Assembly (NCBI GenBank): GCA_040285825.1
Contig: JAUPSS010000012.1
Span: forward strand, 600,144-664,143
DNA length: 64,000 bases
Origin: Eukaryota sp. TZLM1-RC
Taxonomy: Eukaryota > Metamonada: BaSk clade
Reading direction: 5' to 3'
Shown: in pieces, positions 50,179 to 62,875 of the stretch
Numbering within the stretch: the stretch's first letter is position 1
Layout: each line of letters starts with the position of its first letter
Notes under the pieces: model-generated
The model's input: only the letters and a program-made list of their open reading frames with translations
Told to the model about the DNA's origin: nothing
Database searches by the model: none
Made by a program: the position numbers and the translations under genes

Positions 50179-50822
50179 AGATCTCAATTTTTTTCAAATG
50201 ATTTAGGAAATCTTCTCAAAGAAAGTGGTCGTACATTCGATTTTTCTGATCAGTCGTTTTTGTATTGAGCATTCAAAACCATATATTTCCCATACTAGAC
50301 GACACAGGTTGATTGATTGAGTTCAATAAATAACCTTAAAAACAAATGATCCAAGACTTTATATTAAAGACATTTGGATTGGCAAGGTTGCACAATATAA
50401 TTATTATATATAGTATATTATATTCATATTTATTACAGTATTTGCACAGTACTTATTGAACAAAATATCTCATTTGAGGAAATACTGGAAGAATTTTTTT
50501 CATCAACCCATATACATAATTCTGTTTCTCAATTAATAAAAAAATTTTACACAATTTCCTTTGAGGTTAAGCCGTCTTTTTAATAAGCAAAAATTTATGC
50601 TGGCAACAGCACAAAAACCATAACAAAAAATTGTATCACCAACTGATCACTGTTTGGATGGACCCAGTTCAAAAAAACAAAACTTTCAGTATCGTGGTAG
50701 AGGGAATGTATTGATATCAATTTGTGATTAATTATTGTAAATAGTTCTATAAAAAAAATTTTTATAATACTTTTAATTTATTTTTTTAAAAACTGGAATA
50801 ATTATTGAGATAAAAAAACCAT
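50179..50822. repeat. Spacer S4, copy 4
   Basis: As 10224-10852; the plus frames are broken. No gene seen. Confidence 0.5.
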
Positions 50823-51476
50823 CTAGAATTCAATATCCTCCAAACAAGCGTCACTATTACTGAACCTACTCACAGCATTACGTTCATATTCTACACCAAT
50901 AGCTAAAAGCGCCTTTGAAATCAATGTTGGAATAGACTTGAAAAATGCAGAAAACAATTCTATTTATCCAGAAAGTGGAGTTTCATTGTTTTACCAGACC
51001 TGATTCAGTAACACTTTTTTTGAAATTTTTCAAAAAAAGTGCAACCCTGAAGGTCCAATATTGCCAAAAAGAGAAATTGCAAACGGCACAAACTGATATT
51101 TCACATGTTCCACTCTACCTAACTGTGCCAAAGGTTCTTCATATTTTTTATCTTCTTTTTTTCGGCGTTAAAAATTACAGAAATGTCATCCATATATGCT
51201 ACAATATCTATTTCTGGGAATTTTTTTCTTTCAATTCGCACATTAATGGATGAATTGCCAGACAAAAGAAAAAAAGGACCAAGTGGATCACCTTGTTTAA
51301 CACCTGAAGACGAAAAACAGGTCAAAGTTTTTCATAGACCAATGTGGATGATTTTTCCATAAAATGAATAGAAAAAAAAGGCTCAACTTCAGGAAAAATG
51401 CTTTTTGCAGCAAAGGTAAAATGGAAGAACGAGATACAGAATTGAAAGCATTCTTAAAATCTAAATTGAAGATGTT
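50823..51476 (-). pseudogene. RT-A, copy 5
   Basis: QGDPLGP and AYMDD in 51119-51325; a private G insertion in the tail near 51002 adds to the homopolymer breaks. Confidence 0.65.
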
Positions 51477-52594
51477 CTATAAAGTTAACCGTAATCTTTA
51501 AACGTTAATTCATTTAAAATAATTATTTAGAAAGCAACATTACCCGTAATTACACATATACGATTTTACTCATTCAAGTGCTGATGCTCTATCAAAATGG
51601 CTCATAATTTGAAATTTGTGTTTCATTCTCTCCTCAGTTCATTTCAAAAAAACACAGGGAATGTTGGTTCAATAAATTGAGTGCTATTAAGTCTGGGTAC
51701 TGAAATACAAGAAATTATTTTTGATTTTTGACTCAAAAATGAATTATGTTTTTTTATAACTACAGAAAAACCCAACTGAGCAAACTCCAGTCAATCTTTA
51801 TAATCCTGTAAAATGGAAACTACAAAAAAATATTACTTAGTATTAATTAATAAGAAGTAATTCCACTAAACATTCATTAAGATGAATGCCAACTCAACAA
51901 ATCCAATTTATTCCTTGGATTGTGATCTCGTGTTTTATAACCATGTGTCAATTGCTGAATTTCCTCAAAAGAGTTTCGCAACAAATATTTGTAACAATAA
52001 GAAAAAAAATTGTTTCAACCTCCTTACATAATTGAATTGTTTTATTGAACTACAACACTTAATAAAAATTCAAAATTGACAAAAAAAACTAATTCTCATT
52101 TGGCACATTACAGAAGACAACGTCAACAGCAGCTTTAGAGTCCGCAACCCTATCGCATTATATATCACCCCTGTCATCAACTAAAAATATTCAATGACAG
52201 TTCATCTTTCACCAGAGGCTCTTTAATACACCAGATTCAGGCAGTTCATGCCATATTGAACACAGTGCCTCTAACAGCATCATGTTATGAAGAACGATAA
52301 GTTATCAATTTAGAACAATTCAGAGCATGATGCAAAGTGAGCTGTGGTGAATTTGAATACACTTTTTAGTGATAATTGATCAATAGGAATGTTCAAAAAT
52401 ATTTATGCAAAAAATAAAATAGTCTATAACATATAACAACAAATATAAGATAAGGTAACCGATGAAAACTCATTCGCAATGGTTCATGCATATGTTCTGA
52501 AACATTGTGGAAGTTGTGAAAAGAGCAGGGTTTTTTTCAAATATAAACAAAAAAACTAAGCTTTTTAAATAGACTCATCTACCTTAATAAACAA
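51477..52594. repeat. Spacer S1, copy 5, hybrid with the RT-B minus form
   Basis: Begins as S1 (TTTAATACACCAGATTCAGG) but at about 52290 changes to the RT-B form (ACGATAAG...TAGAAC) otherwise seen only at 19100 and 33905. This is a crossover inside the RT zinc-finger relic. Confidence 0.6.
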
Positions 52595-54315
52595 TCACAG
52601 GGTTTTTGGTGAAATTTTAAGGTAGGGTTTATTTTTTTGGAGAAAATAATAATAGCATTTGAATCACAAAATACTGTGACGGGCAATTGGTCATTTGATA
52701 GAGTTCTCACATTCATGCTGCCTACACTGTCTTTGGTCAACGCAGCTGGCATGAACATGTAAGAATCCTGCTGTGCCTTACACAGCCTATATTTGGAATC
52801 TCTTAGTTCAAGATAACAGGATTGTTGATTTATAAATTGGTCATCAATAAGAACAATGTTGAAATTCTTGGATCGGAATAACTCAGGCTTAAAATATAAT
52901 TGGAGCATTGTAGTTAGTGTACAGTTTTTTACTACTACTACTAGTGAAAACATCTTCCAAATTATTAAATACAGATTCACAATCAGTTTCACCGTAAAGA
53001 AACAGAGTAGCTGCCTCTAAAGATAGATTTCGGTGGTCTTTCTCCACAACAGTTGCCAATGTAAAAACAATCTGAATTATCATCATCTTCATCATGTTGC
53101 AACAATAGTCGCGATTGAGGAATTTTGATATACTCAGCAACAGTATCATTATCCCAAACCAAATTTCGATCGTCAAAAGATAACATCTTACTTATGAAGA
53201 AAAAAAGACCATATTCTACCAACTGCTAGTTGCTCATCATCAGACAATGCTTCAAAAACTGTGAGACAGCAAAAATTCTCCCATACTCGTAAAACCATGA
53301 ATCAAATTGAAGGACGGAATCTGGGGATTTTTTTCAACTAAAGAAATAAATAACTCATGTGAGATACTCGCTGGTGGAAAAACGGTTAGCCAAATCATTT
53401 CTACCCGAAAAATAACAACAACAATATGTCAATAAAAAAATCCATGCGCTGCAAAAAGTAGACCCGGAATCCTCAGCCAATGCCTGTTGATAGGAAATCA
53501 ACGAGAGATCCAAAACAGTGTGCTCTCCTGGAATGCAAATTTTGAGCAAAAATAACGGAATGTATCCCCTAGAATAGTGAAGAACTGAGAAATTTGACGT
53601 TCTTTAACAAAAACCTTCAGGCACATCGTAATCTCCAAATTTTTTTCAACAATTTTGCCACTGTTGTTAAAAAAATACAAAATGGCTTCATCTATAAGTT
53701 TTTTTCAACTTCGAATCCCTCTTTTGCACAAATTTTTCAAAAACGAACATTGAAGCTGACTATATAATAATTCTGAAGGAAGATTTTCGCTAGTACATCG
53801 GATTAAAAAAATAGAGATCAAAAAGCATCTTTTGGTTGAATTTTTAATTTTTACCTCTTCGATTAAGAAATAACTTTCGAATAACCTTTATAAAAAAAAC
53901 AGAATGAAACCATGCTTCGCTTCCAGAATCCCAAAGAAGACGAAAAGCATTCATAATAGTTGATTCGCCAGAGTTGGTTGAAGAAGAACAAATTATTTCA
54001 GCAACAGTTCTATTTATACAAAATAGACCTGTACCAGCTCCAACAGCAGGAGAATAATTCTGTTAAAAACAAGGCAACTTTTTCAAAATTAGAATGAAAT
54101 CTTTCAGAAGTGAATAAATCAAGGGGAAATTGTTCTGATTTCCCAGTCACCGAAAACAAGACAATAAAATAGAAATAGTCCTTTATCTCGATCGTTCAGT
54201 TTCTTCCACATTGAATCGAGCAAACTCTTAACTGTAGTCTCAGCTAAGGAAAAAAATTCTTCTTAAATAATGCAATTCCTATATATAAGAAATCTTTTTC
54301 AACATGTCGTCCTAG
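52595..54315 (-). CDS. ORF-C, copy 7
   Basis: KPELF form, consistent with the upstream crossover into a type-B unit. Open pieces 52579-52992, 52889-53176, 52989-53222, 53355-53549. Unique loss of TG in CATGTGTGAG near 53360. Confidence 0.45.
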
Positions 54316-55719
54316 TTTTTTTGTTTAATTGATCACAACGTTTGTTCAAAGTAGAAATAAAATTGTCTCTATAAAGATTCATTTCATACGTGTATTTTTG
54401 TATCGAAACATCCTTTCTTTCAAGGCCGGTAACTTGTTTCCAATGTACACCAAAATGAAAAAAACTCAAAGTGTCTCTGGCTAAGTGTATTCATGAGTTT
54501 GTGTACATTGTTCAACGGCAAATCCTTACAAAAATAGAACTACACTGTTAATATAGATAAGACTTTCATATACTTTGTCCGGGGTATCAGACACAAATTT
54601 CTCCAATTGATAACAAAACCACATTGTTTAATTTCGATAATGCAAAATAAATAGCAGTTGTTAGTCCAATACACGGTGATTTCCGTTGGACGCAAGTAAC
54701 ATATTTTCCTTTTGGTGATAAGTCGCTAAATTCTTGGCAAATGTTTTTCATTCCAGAATGTACTGGAACTGAATGATCACATTCATAAGAAAAAAACGGC
54801 TTGGATGTACCCCTACCTCCTTGAAAAATTTCTAGAGCTTGAAGTGCATCTTCGTCGCTGACGAAAGGTTGAAAAATTAATGACAGAGAGATGTTGATTA
54901 GGCCCATTGAGAGCCGCATGTTTAAAAAGGGAAGCGGTAATCGACAATGGGATCGTAAGTATTTAACAAATTGAAAATTAGGTTTGATAATTGACAAAAT
55001 GAAATTTTGATTAAATTACGCATATTAAAGTTTGCATCCATCTTATAAAACATAACAAGGTTTACCATTAATAGGAGAAACTTGACTAGGAGCACAATTG
55101 ATATCTTCCCTGGCTGAAACATGTAGTGCAGCTTTAATATTTGATAACTGAACAAGTTGTGCTTCATAAGTACTAAATAACGACTCAGATGCCGTATCAA
55201 AAATACGTTACAAACGGATATGCAAAACAAATTGTAAAACAAAATGAGAATACTGTTGCAATATTGATGTGAATTCCTCCGAATTGAACAAAACAGCACA
55301 CCCACGGGTCTCCGAGACTGATTTGGGCAAAAACTGAAGGAAAAATTTTTTTCAGAAAATGGGCTTTTTTGACTTTTTATCAAGGTCTCGAAAAATGAAC
55401 GGGCCTATTTTCAATGCGACTGAAGTAAGTTTGTATAAGGTTTTTGTAGAGCATAGGAATTGTATTCTTGATCATTAAGCGCTTGTCACTAACGAAGAAC
55501 TCTATCATCCAAATAGATCTTTTCGAGGCTATATCAAAGAGATAATGAACACGAAAAATCTGGTACGAAATTTAAATAGTAGGACATGGCACTAATGAGA
55601 TTAATTTTATAAGGGTAAGGCTTCACATCAAGGAGACTAGGGAGGTCAGCTAACTTGGTTTTCAAAGGCTCTATCTCAACAGTTTCTTCACTGTGCAAGA
55701 TAATGTAAACAGCCTTCAC
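54299..55719 (-). CDS. ORF-N, copy 7 (type A)
   Basis: HFEFF, MDANF, LVQLSN. Open at 54587-54997, 54922-55383 and 55534-55719. Followed by only 130 bp of S2'. Confidence 0.45.
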
Positions 55720-55852
55720 AATCGGAAAAATAATTCTTTCTCAGTCCATTGACCCTTTGTAACAAATTGTCAGTACTGAAGTATTAGGTATGTTAATCAT
55801 AAAACTAATCATAGAATTGATAAAACTCAAATATTCACTCAGACGTTTTTTT
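55720..55852. repeat. Spacer S2', truncated copy
   Basis: The first 130 bp of S2', broken off inside its T run (AGACGTTTTTTT) and joined to the middle of ORF-C. S3, RT-B and the S1 tail are missing. Confidence 0.6.
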
Positions 55853-56165
55853 AGTTCTATTTATACAAAATAGACCTGTACCAGCTCCAACAGCAGGGAG
55901 AATAATTCTGTTAAAAACAAGGCAACTTTTTCAAAAATTAGAATGAAATCTTTCAGAAGTGAATAAATCAAGGGGAAATTGTTCTGATTTCCCAGTCACC
56001 GAAAACAAGACAATAAAATAGAAATAGTCCTTTATCTCGATCGTTCAGTTTCTTCCACATTGAATCGAGCAAACTCTTAACTGTAGTCTCAGCTAAGGAA
56101 AAAAATTCTTCTTAAATAATGCAATTCCTATATATAAGAAATCTTTTTTCAACATGTCGTCCTAG
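55853..56165 (-). CDS. ORF-C N-terminal fragment, copy 8
   Basis: Only the first hundred or so codons (LGRHVEKDF to CINRT) survive to the left of an otherwise normal ORF-N; the rest was lost at the S2' joint. Confidence 0.5.
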
Positions 56166-57795
56166 TTTTTTTGTTTAATTGATCACAACGTTTGTTCAAA
56201 AGTAGAAATAAAATTGTCTCTATAAAGATTCATTTCATACGTGTATTTTTTTGTATCGAAACATCCTTTCTTTCAAGGCCGGTAACTTGTTTCCAATGTA
56301 CACCAAATGAAAAAAACTGAAAGTGTCTCTGGCTAAGTGTATTCATGAGTTTGTGTACATTGTTCAACGGCAAATCCTTACAAAAATAAAAACTACACTG
56401 TTAATATAGATAAGACTTTCATATACTTTGTCCGGGGTATCAGACACAAATTTCTCCAATTGATAACAAACCACATTGTTTAATTTCGATAATGCAAAAA
56501 TAAATAGCAGTTGTTAGTCCAATACACGGTGATTTCCGTTGGACGCAAGTAACATATTTTTCCTTTTGGTGATAAGTCGCTAAATTCTTGGCAAATGTTT
56601 TTTTCATTCCAGAATGTACTGGAACTGAATGATCACATTCATAAGAAAAAAACGGCTTTGGATGTACCCTACCTCCTTGAAAAAATTTTCTAGAGCTTGA
56701 AGTGCATCTTCGTCGCTGGCGAAAGGTTGAAAAATTAATGACGGAGAGATGTTGATTAGGCCCATTGAGAGCCGCATGTTTAAAAGGGAAGCGGTAATCG
56801 ACAATGGGATCGTAAGTATTTAACAAATTGAAAAATTAGGGTTTGATAATTGACAAAATGAAATTTTGATTAAATTGCGCATATTAAAGTTTGCATCCAT
56901 CTTATAAACATAACAAGGTTTACCATTAATAGGAGAAACTTGACTAGGAGCACAATTGATATCTTCCCTGGCTGAAACATGTAGTGCAGCTTTAATATTT
57001 GATAACTCAACAAGTTGTGCTTCATAAGTACTAAATAACGACTCAGATGCCGTATCAAAATACGTTACAAATGGATATGCAAACAAATTGTAAACAAAAT
57101 GAGAATATTGTTGCAATATTGATGTGAATTCCTCCGAATTGAACAAAACAGCACACCCACGGGTCTCCGAAACTGATTTGGGCAAAACTGAAGGAAAATT
57201 TGTCAGAAACTGGGCTTTTTGACTTTCATCAAGGTCTCGAAAAAGAACAGACCTATTTTCAATGCGACTGAAGTAAGTTTGTATAAGGTTTTTGTAGAGC
57301 ATAGGAATTGTATTCTTGATCATTAAGCACTTGTCACTAACGAAGAACTCTATCATCCAAATAGATCTTTTCGAGGCTATATCAAAGAGATAATGAACAC
57401 GAAAAATCTGGTACGAAATTCAAATAGTAGGACATGGCACTAATGAGATTAATTTTATAAGGGTAAGGCTTCATATCAGGGAGACTAGGGAGGTCAGCTA
57501 ACTTGGTTTTTGAAAGGCTCTATCTCAACAGATTCTTCACTGAGCAAGATAATGTAAACAGCTTTCATGTTGTTCTCTGTGACAAAAAGGATTCAAAGTA
57601 TTATGAAGACCACAGATTGTGTGAAGGAAAGACTTGTGGGTAGATTCAAATGTAGTGCTTGGATACGATTGAAAGGGGTTGGATCTTTTTGAGATCTAGG
57701 TGGTCTTGCTCCACAGGTACTGAAGAAAACCACGAGCGCAGGGTGTGAAGTATATTTGATCGATGCATCTCAGAAGTAAGTACAAAAAGCTGCAT
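56149..57795 (-). CDS. ORF-N, copy 8 (B with a type-A tract)
   Basis: LVELSN and the S2 flank are type B, but MDANF is type A, so a switch lies between 56900 and 57006. Open pieces 56440-56826 and 56820-57356. Confidence 0.5.
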
Positions 57796-58987
57796 TTCCA
57801 AGCATCATCATCTCATCACACAACTCCATATCCTTTGTTATACGTATTCATTCTTCTTTCTTTACGTTAGACACTGAATTCCGGAAAAGTCTCAAACATG
57901 AGCTCCTTTTTGATATCATACGAGCAACAATTCTGAAATCATTGCACTTTCTAGAGTCTTTTACCTTGGTGAATTCCACAAAAAGTTTCTCAACAGTTGA
58001 GAAGTTAATTCATCCGAAGCTTATTTTACTTGGTGGCTGCAAAGGTTCTACTCTTAATGTACAAACCCAAACTGTGAATAATTCTTAGGATCACGAACAG
58101 CATTATGAAGAACTGGCCGATATTGAAGAAATTTCTTACAACTCACAATACGACGGAAATTGACAGACGGTTTTTTTGTTACAAAATACAAGCAAATTAT
58201 TCAAAAAGTTCACTTGGATACAGCCCTAATCTCAAACGCATGTTTTGTTTTCAAGATTCATTTGTTAGGTGAAGACCGAATAGCCTTGGTTGCTGAGAAA
58301 TTAAAACCAGTGCAATTTTGAATGACTTTCAAAAAAAGCGACAGGAAAAAAAGGGACAGAAACATAAAATTTGTTCCAATTGCATTTTCAATTTTTTGGT
58401 ACCCTTGGAACTGAAGATCTCAATTGATTAGATGATTTAGGAAATCTTCTCACAGAAAGTGGTCGTACATTCAGTTTTTATACTGTTTTTCGAGGTTAGA
58501 TTCTGTGCCCAGAATTGTAGCAATGTGGTTGTTGCGGTTGGAGCTCAGAATACGTTCCAGTTACTGTTATTTAACGTAACGTAACAGTTACGGATACGCA
58601 TCGTCCAACCCTACATCAAATACAAATCCCTTTGCATCATCATCTCATCTCAGCTTATTATTTCCGCAAAAGAGTTTCCCAACAATTATATGTAGCAATA
58701 AGAAAAATTGTTTCAACCTCCAGACATAATTGAATTACATTATTAAACTATAACACTTAAATTTAAACTTAAGTTTAAATTGACAAAAACTAATTCTATT
58801 TAATACCTGAATGGAAGTTGATAAATTAACCATTTGCAAAAACAATTTTGAAAACACTGCAGTAACATGAACAGATTGAAATACCTTATGATTTTTGTAA
58901 AATAGCACAAAGGAATATCAACATTTGGACTACAAATTTGCTTTCCAAAAATCATGATGTTGTTCAAACTGTATTATAATTATACCT
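57796..58987. repeat. Spacer S2, copy 5
   Basis: As 7526-8723, with a small loss in the A-rich stretch near 58343. Foldback at about 58530-58605. Confidence 0.5.
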
Positions 58988-60316
58988 CAAGCCGAATTAT
59001 ATTCAATTGATGCTATTCGTCATTTTGGGTTCGTTTTTAGGAAATAATGATGACATTACCAAAAACAATGTTTAAAAAAAGTTGAACTCAATTTCCGATA
59101 CAATTGACCGAATGATGACTATAGATGTACAGAGACATATCAAATTTACCATTATAAGACTGTGTTTTTAATTCCAACTTCAATCATATATTTCGATCTA
59201 AAAATCCTCTTTCCACTAGGCCTTTGGCTCAGAAGTTTGATGAGTTAGGTGCAAAATGTTTTGTCACAATTTTTGGGATGTAAAATGTTCTAAATTCCAG
59301 ACCATGCTTACCTTAGTCCACATTATGGCGGTTTGTTGGATGAGGGCTTCTATTCTGACTTCGTGTTTTTTTATTGGGGGATGCAAAAACGCAATCTTTG
59401 AGTTTTCCGAAATATTTGCAGATCGGGAAAATTTTTTTATAACGCAAAAGTTCTACTGTTTTCGTATTAAATAAAGAAATTTCAAAAATTGATGTAGAAA
59501 AATGGAGTCGATGCTTTCCATCATTGTATTGCAATATTCCAGAAAAGAATCTATTAAATTTAAAATACACTATTCGAACATTTTAGAAACGATTGACTGG
59601 AATGTATGAAACTGATCTTTATAATATATATATGCAGCTCGGCTGTTTTTAAATCACAATCTTCACTCATTGTTATTGGAAAAAGGGTGTTTGTGAATGC
59701 CAGTCATCAGATTCTTCACTTTTTGTAAAAATTGTACCACGAAGATTTGGACTGTGTGTTACTAATGATGCATTTGTAATAAAAATGAGATTATATTTGA
59801 ATATCCCCATTAATCAACTATTATCAAAAGAAAAATGTATTTGTTCGAATTCACCTCAACTCACTTTGCGCCATGCTCTGAATTGTTCTAAATTGATAAC
59901 TTATCGTTCTTCATTACATGATCCTGCTAGAGACACTCTTTTTCAATATAGCACAAACTGTAAGCATATCGTGTAACAAAAGAGCCTCTGCTAAAAGCAA
60001 ACACGTTCTCAGAATTATTTTGGTTGTGGTGATAAAGTTGCTGTATACTGTGATTGGATTGATAATTCTGAAGCTACTTTTGACTTTGTCTCATGTAATG
60101 ATGCAAATGATACTGTTGTTCACAGAGGAAAACTTGGTCCTGTAAGTGTTCTTTGATTTTTAAAAGCAAAAAGAAAGACATAGAAAATATGATACAGATA
60201 CTGAGGAGGCTAATGTTGATAGAAATACACAGCTGGTTTTTATTGCTTTCCTATTTTCGATAAATGGAAGATTATCAGATGAAGCAGAAACTTTATTGAA
60301 TGATTTCCAAAAATGG
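58988..60316 (+). pseudogene. RT-B, plus copy 5
   Basis: Zinc finger (CICSNSPQLTLRHALNC) open in 59785-59976; TAA after KMF at about 59290 as in the rest; small private losses near 59330 (GTTTGTTGG for GTTTAAGTTGG) and 59363. Confidence 0.65.
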
Positions 60317-60500
60317 TCAAAGAGATAACAGTACTCAATGAAATTCGATTCATCTGCTTCAGAATGATGTGACCATTGAAAAAGGAAACGAAAGACCGAA
60401 AATAGTGCAGTTAAAACCTTACAGGAGGAAGAATAAGCAGTTGAAGAACTGAACAAGATTTTTTTGCTTCTTGGGCATCAGGAAGAACACGGCCATTTTT
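60317..60500 (-). pseudogene. X' fragment 5
   Basis: Same endpoints as the other X' pieces and open over most of its length. Confidence 0.6.
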
Positions 60501-61138
60501 TAGATCTCAATTTTTTTCAAAATGATTTAGGAAATCTTCTCAAAGAAAGTGGTCGTACATTCGATTTTTCTGATCAGTCGTTTTTGTATTGAGCATTCAA
60601 AACCATATATTTCCCATACTAGACGACACAGGTTGATTGATTGAGTTCAATAAATAAGCTTAAAAACAAAATGATCCAAGACTTTATATTAAAGACATTT
60701 TGGATTGGCAAGGTTGCATCAATATAATTATTATATATAGTATATTATATTCATATTTATTACAGTATTTGCACAGTACTTATTGAACAAAAATATCTCA
60801 TTTGAGGAAATACTGGAAGAATTTTTCATCAACCCATATACATAATTCTGTTTCTCAATTAATAAAAAAATTTTACACAATTTCCTTGAGGTTAAGCCGT
60901 CTTTTTAATAAGCAAAATTTATGCTGGCAACAGCACAAAAACCATAACAAAATTGTATCACCAACTGATCACTGTTTGGATGGACCCAGTTCAAAAACAA
61001 AACTTTCAGTATCGTGGTAGAGGGAATGTATTGATATCAATTTGTGATTAATTATTGTAAATAGTTCTATAAAAAAACATTTTATAATACTTTTAATTTA
61101 TTTTTTAAAACTGGAATAATTATTGAGATAAAAACCAT
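60501..61138. repeat. Spacer S4, copy 5
   Basis: As 10224-10852. No gene seen. Confidence 0.5.
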
Positions 61139-61773
61139 CTAGAATTCAATATCCTCCAAAACAAGCGTCACTATTACTGAACCTACTCACAGCATTACGT
61201 TCATATTCTACACCAATAGCTAAAAGCGCCTTTGAAATCAATGTTGAATAGACTTGAAAAATGCAGAAAACAATTCTATTTATCCAGAAAGTGGAGTTCA
61301 TTGTTTTTACCAGACTATTCAGTAACACTTTTTGAAATTTTCAAAAAGTGCAACCCTGAAGGTCCAATATTGCCAAAAAGAGAAATTGCAAAACGGCACA
61401 AACTGATATTTCACATGTTCCACTCTACCTAACTGTGCCAAAGGTTCTTCATATTTTTATCTTCTTTTTATGCGCGTTAAAATTACAGAAATGTCATCCA
61501 TATAGCTACAATATCTATTTCTGGGAATTTTTTCTTTCAATTCGCACATTAATGGATGAATTGCCAGACAAAAGAAAAGGATCAAGTGGATCACCTTGTT
61601 TAACACCTGAAGACGAAAACAGGTCAAAGTTTTCATAGACCAATGTGGATGATTTTCCATAAAATGAATAGAAAAAGGCTCAACTTCAGGAAAAATGCTT
61701 TTGCAGCAAAAGGTAAAATGGAAGAACGAGATACAGAATTGAAAGCATTCTTAAAATCTAAATTGAAGATGTT
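61139..61773 (-). pseudogene. RT-A, copy 6, noisy
   Basis: Motif A, QGDPLGP-like (here with HLILF after a shift) and MDD remain recognisable in 61457-61660. Small indels that are not in homopolymers (61480, 61503, 61245, 61313) begin here and continue to the window end. Confidence 0.55.
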
Positions 61774-62875
61774 CTATAAAGTTAACTGTAATCTTTAAAC
61801 GTTAATTCATTTAAAAATAATTATTTAGAAAGCAACATTACCCGTAATTACACATATACGATTTTACTCATTCAAGTGCTGATGCTCTATCAAAATGGCT
61901 CATAATTTGAAATTTGTGTTTCATTCTCTCCTCAGTTCATTTCAAAAACATAGGGAATGTTGGTTCAATAAATTGAGTGCTATTAAGTCTGGGTACTGAA
62001 ATACAAGAAATATTTTTGATTTTTGACTCAAAAATGAATTATGTTTTATAACTACAGAAAAACCCAACTGAGCAAACTCCAGTCAATCTTTATAATCCTG
62101 TAAAAATGGAAACTACAAAAATATTACTTAGTATTAATTAATAAGAAGTAATTCCACTAAACATTCATTAAGATGAATGCCAACTCAACAAATCCAATTA
62201 TTCCTTGATCAGATCTCGTGTTTTATAAACCATGTGTCAATTGCTGAATTTCCTCAAAAAGAGTTTCGCAACAAATATTTGTAACAATAAGAAGAAAAAT
62301 TGTTTCAACCTCTTACATAATTGAATTGTTTTATTGAACTACAACACTTAATAAAATTCAAATTGACAAAAACTAATTCTCATTTGGCACATTACAGAAG
62401 ACAACGTCAGCATGCAGCTTTAGAGTCCGCAACCCTATCGCATTATATATCACCCTGTCATCAACTAAAAAAATATTCAATGACAGTTCATCTTTCACCA
62501 GAGGCTCTTTAATACACCAGATTCAGGCAGTTCCATGCCATATTGAACACAGTGCCTCTAACAGCATCATGTTATGAAGAACAATCAGTTATCAATCTCC
62601 GAACAATTCAGAGCATGATGCAAAGTGAGCTGTGGTGAATTTGAATACACTTTTTAGTGATAATTGATCAATAGGAATGTTCAAACATATTTATGCATAA
62701 AATAGTCTATAACATATAACAACAAATATAAGATAAGGTAACCGATGAAAAACTCATTCGCAATGGTTCATGACATGTTCTGAAACATTGTGGAAGTTGT
62801 GAAACAGCAGGGTTTTTCAAATATAAACAAAAACTAAGCTTTTTTAAAATAGACTCACATACCCTTAATAAACAA
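61774..62875. repeat. Spacer S1, copy 6 (with RT relic), noisy
   Basis: S1 with scattered changes (for example TTCCTTGATCAGATC near 62203 and CAGCATGCAGC near 62408). No gene. Confidence 0.5.
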
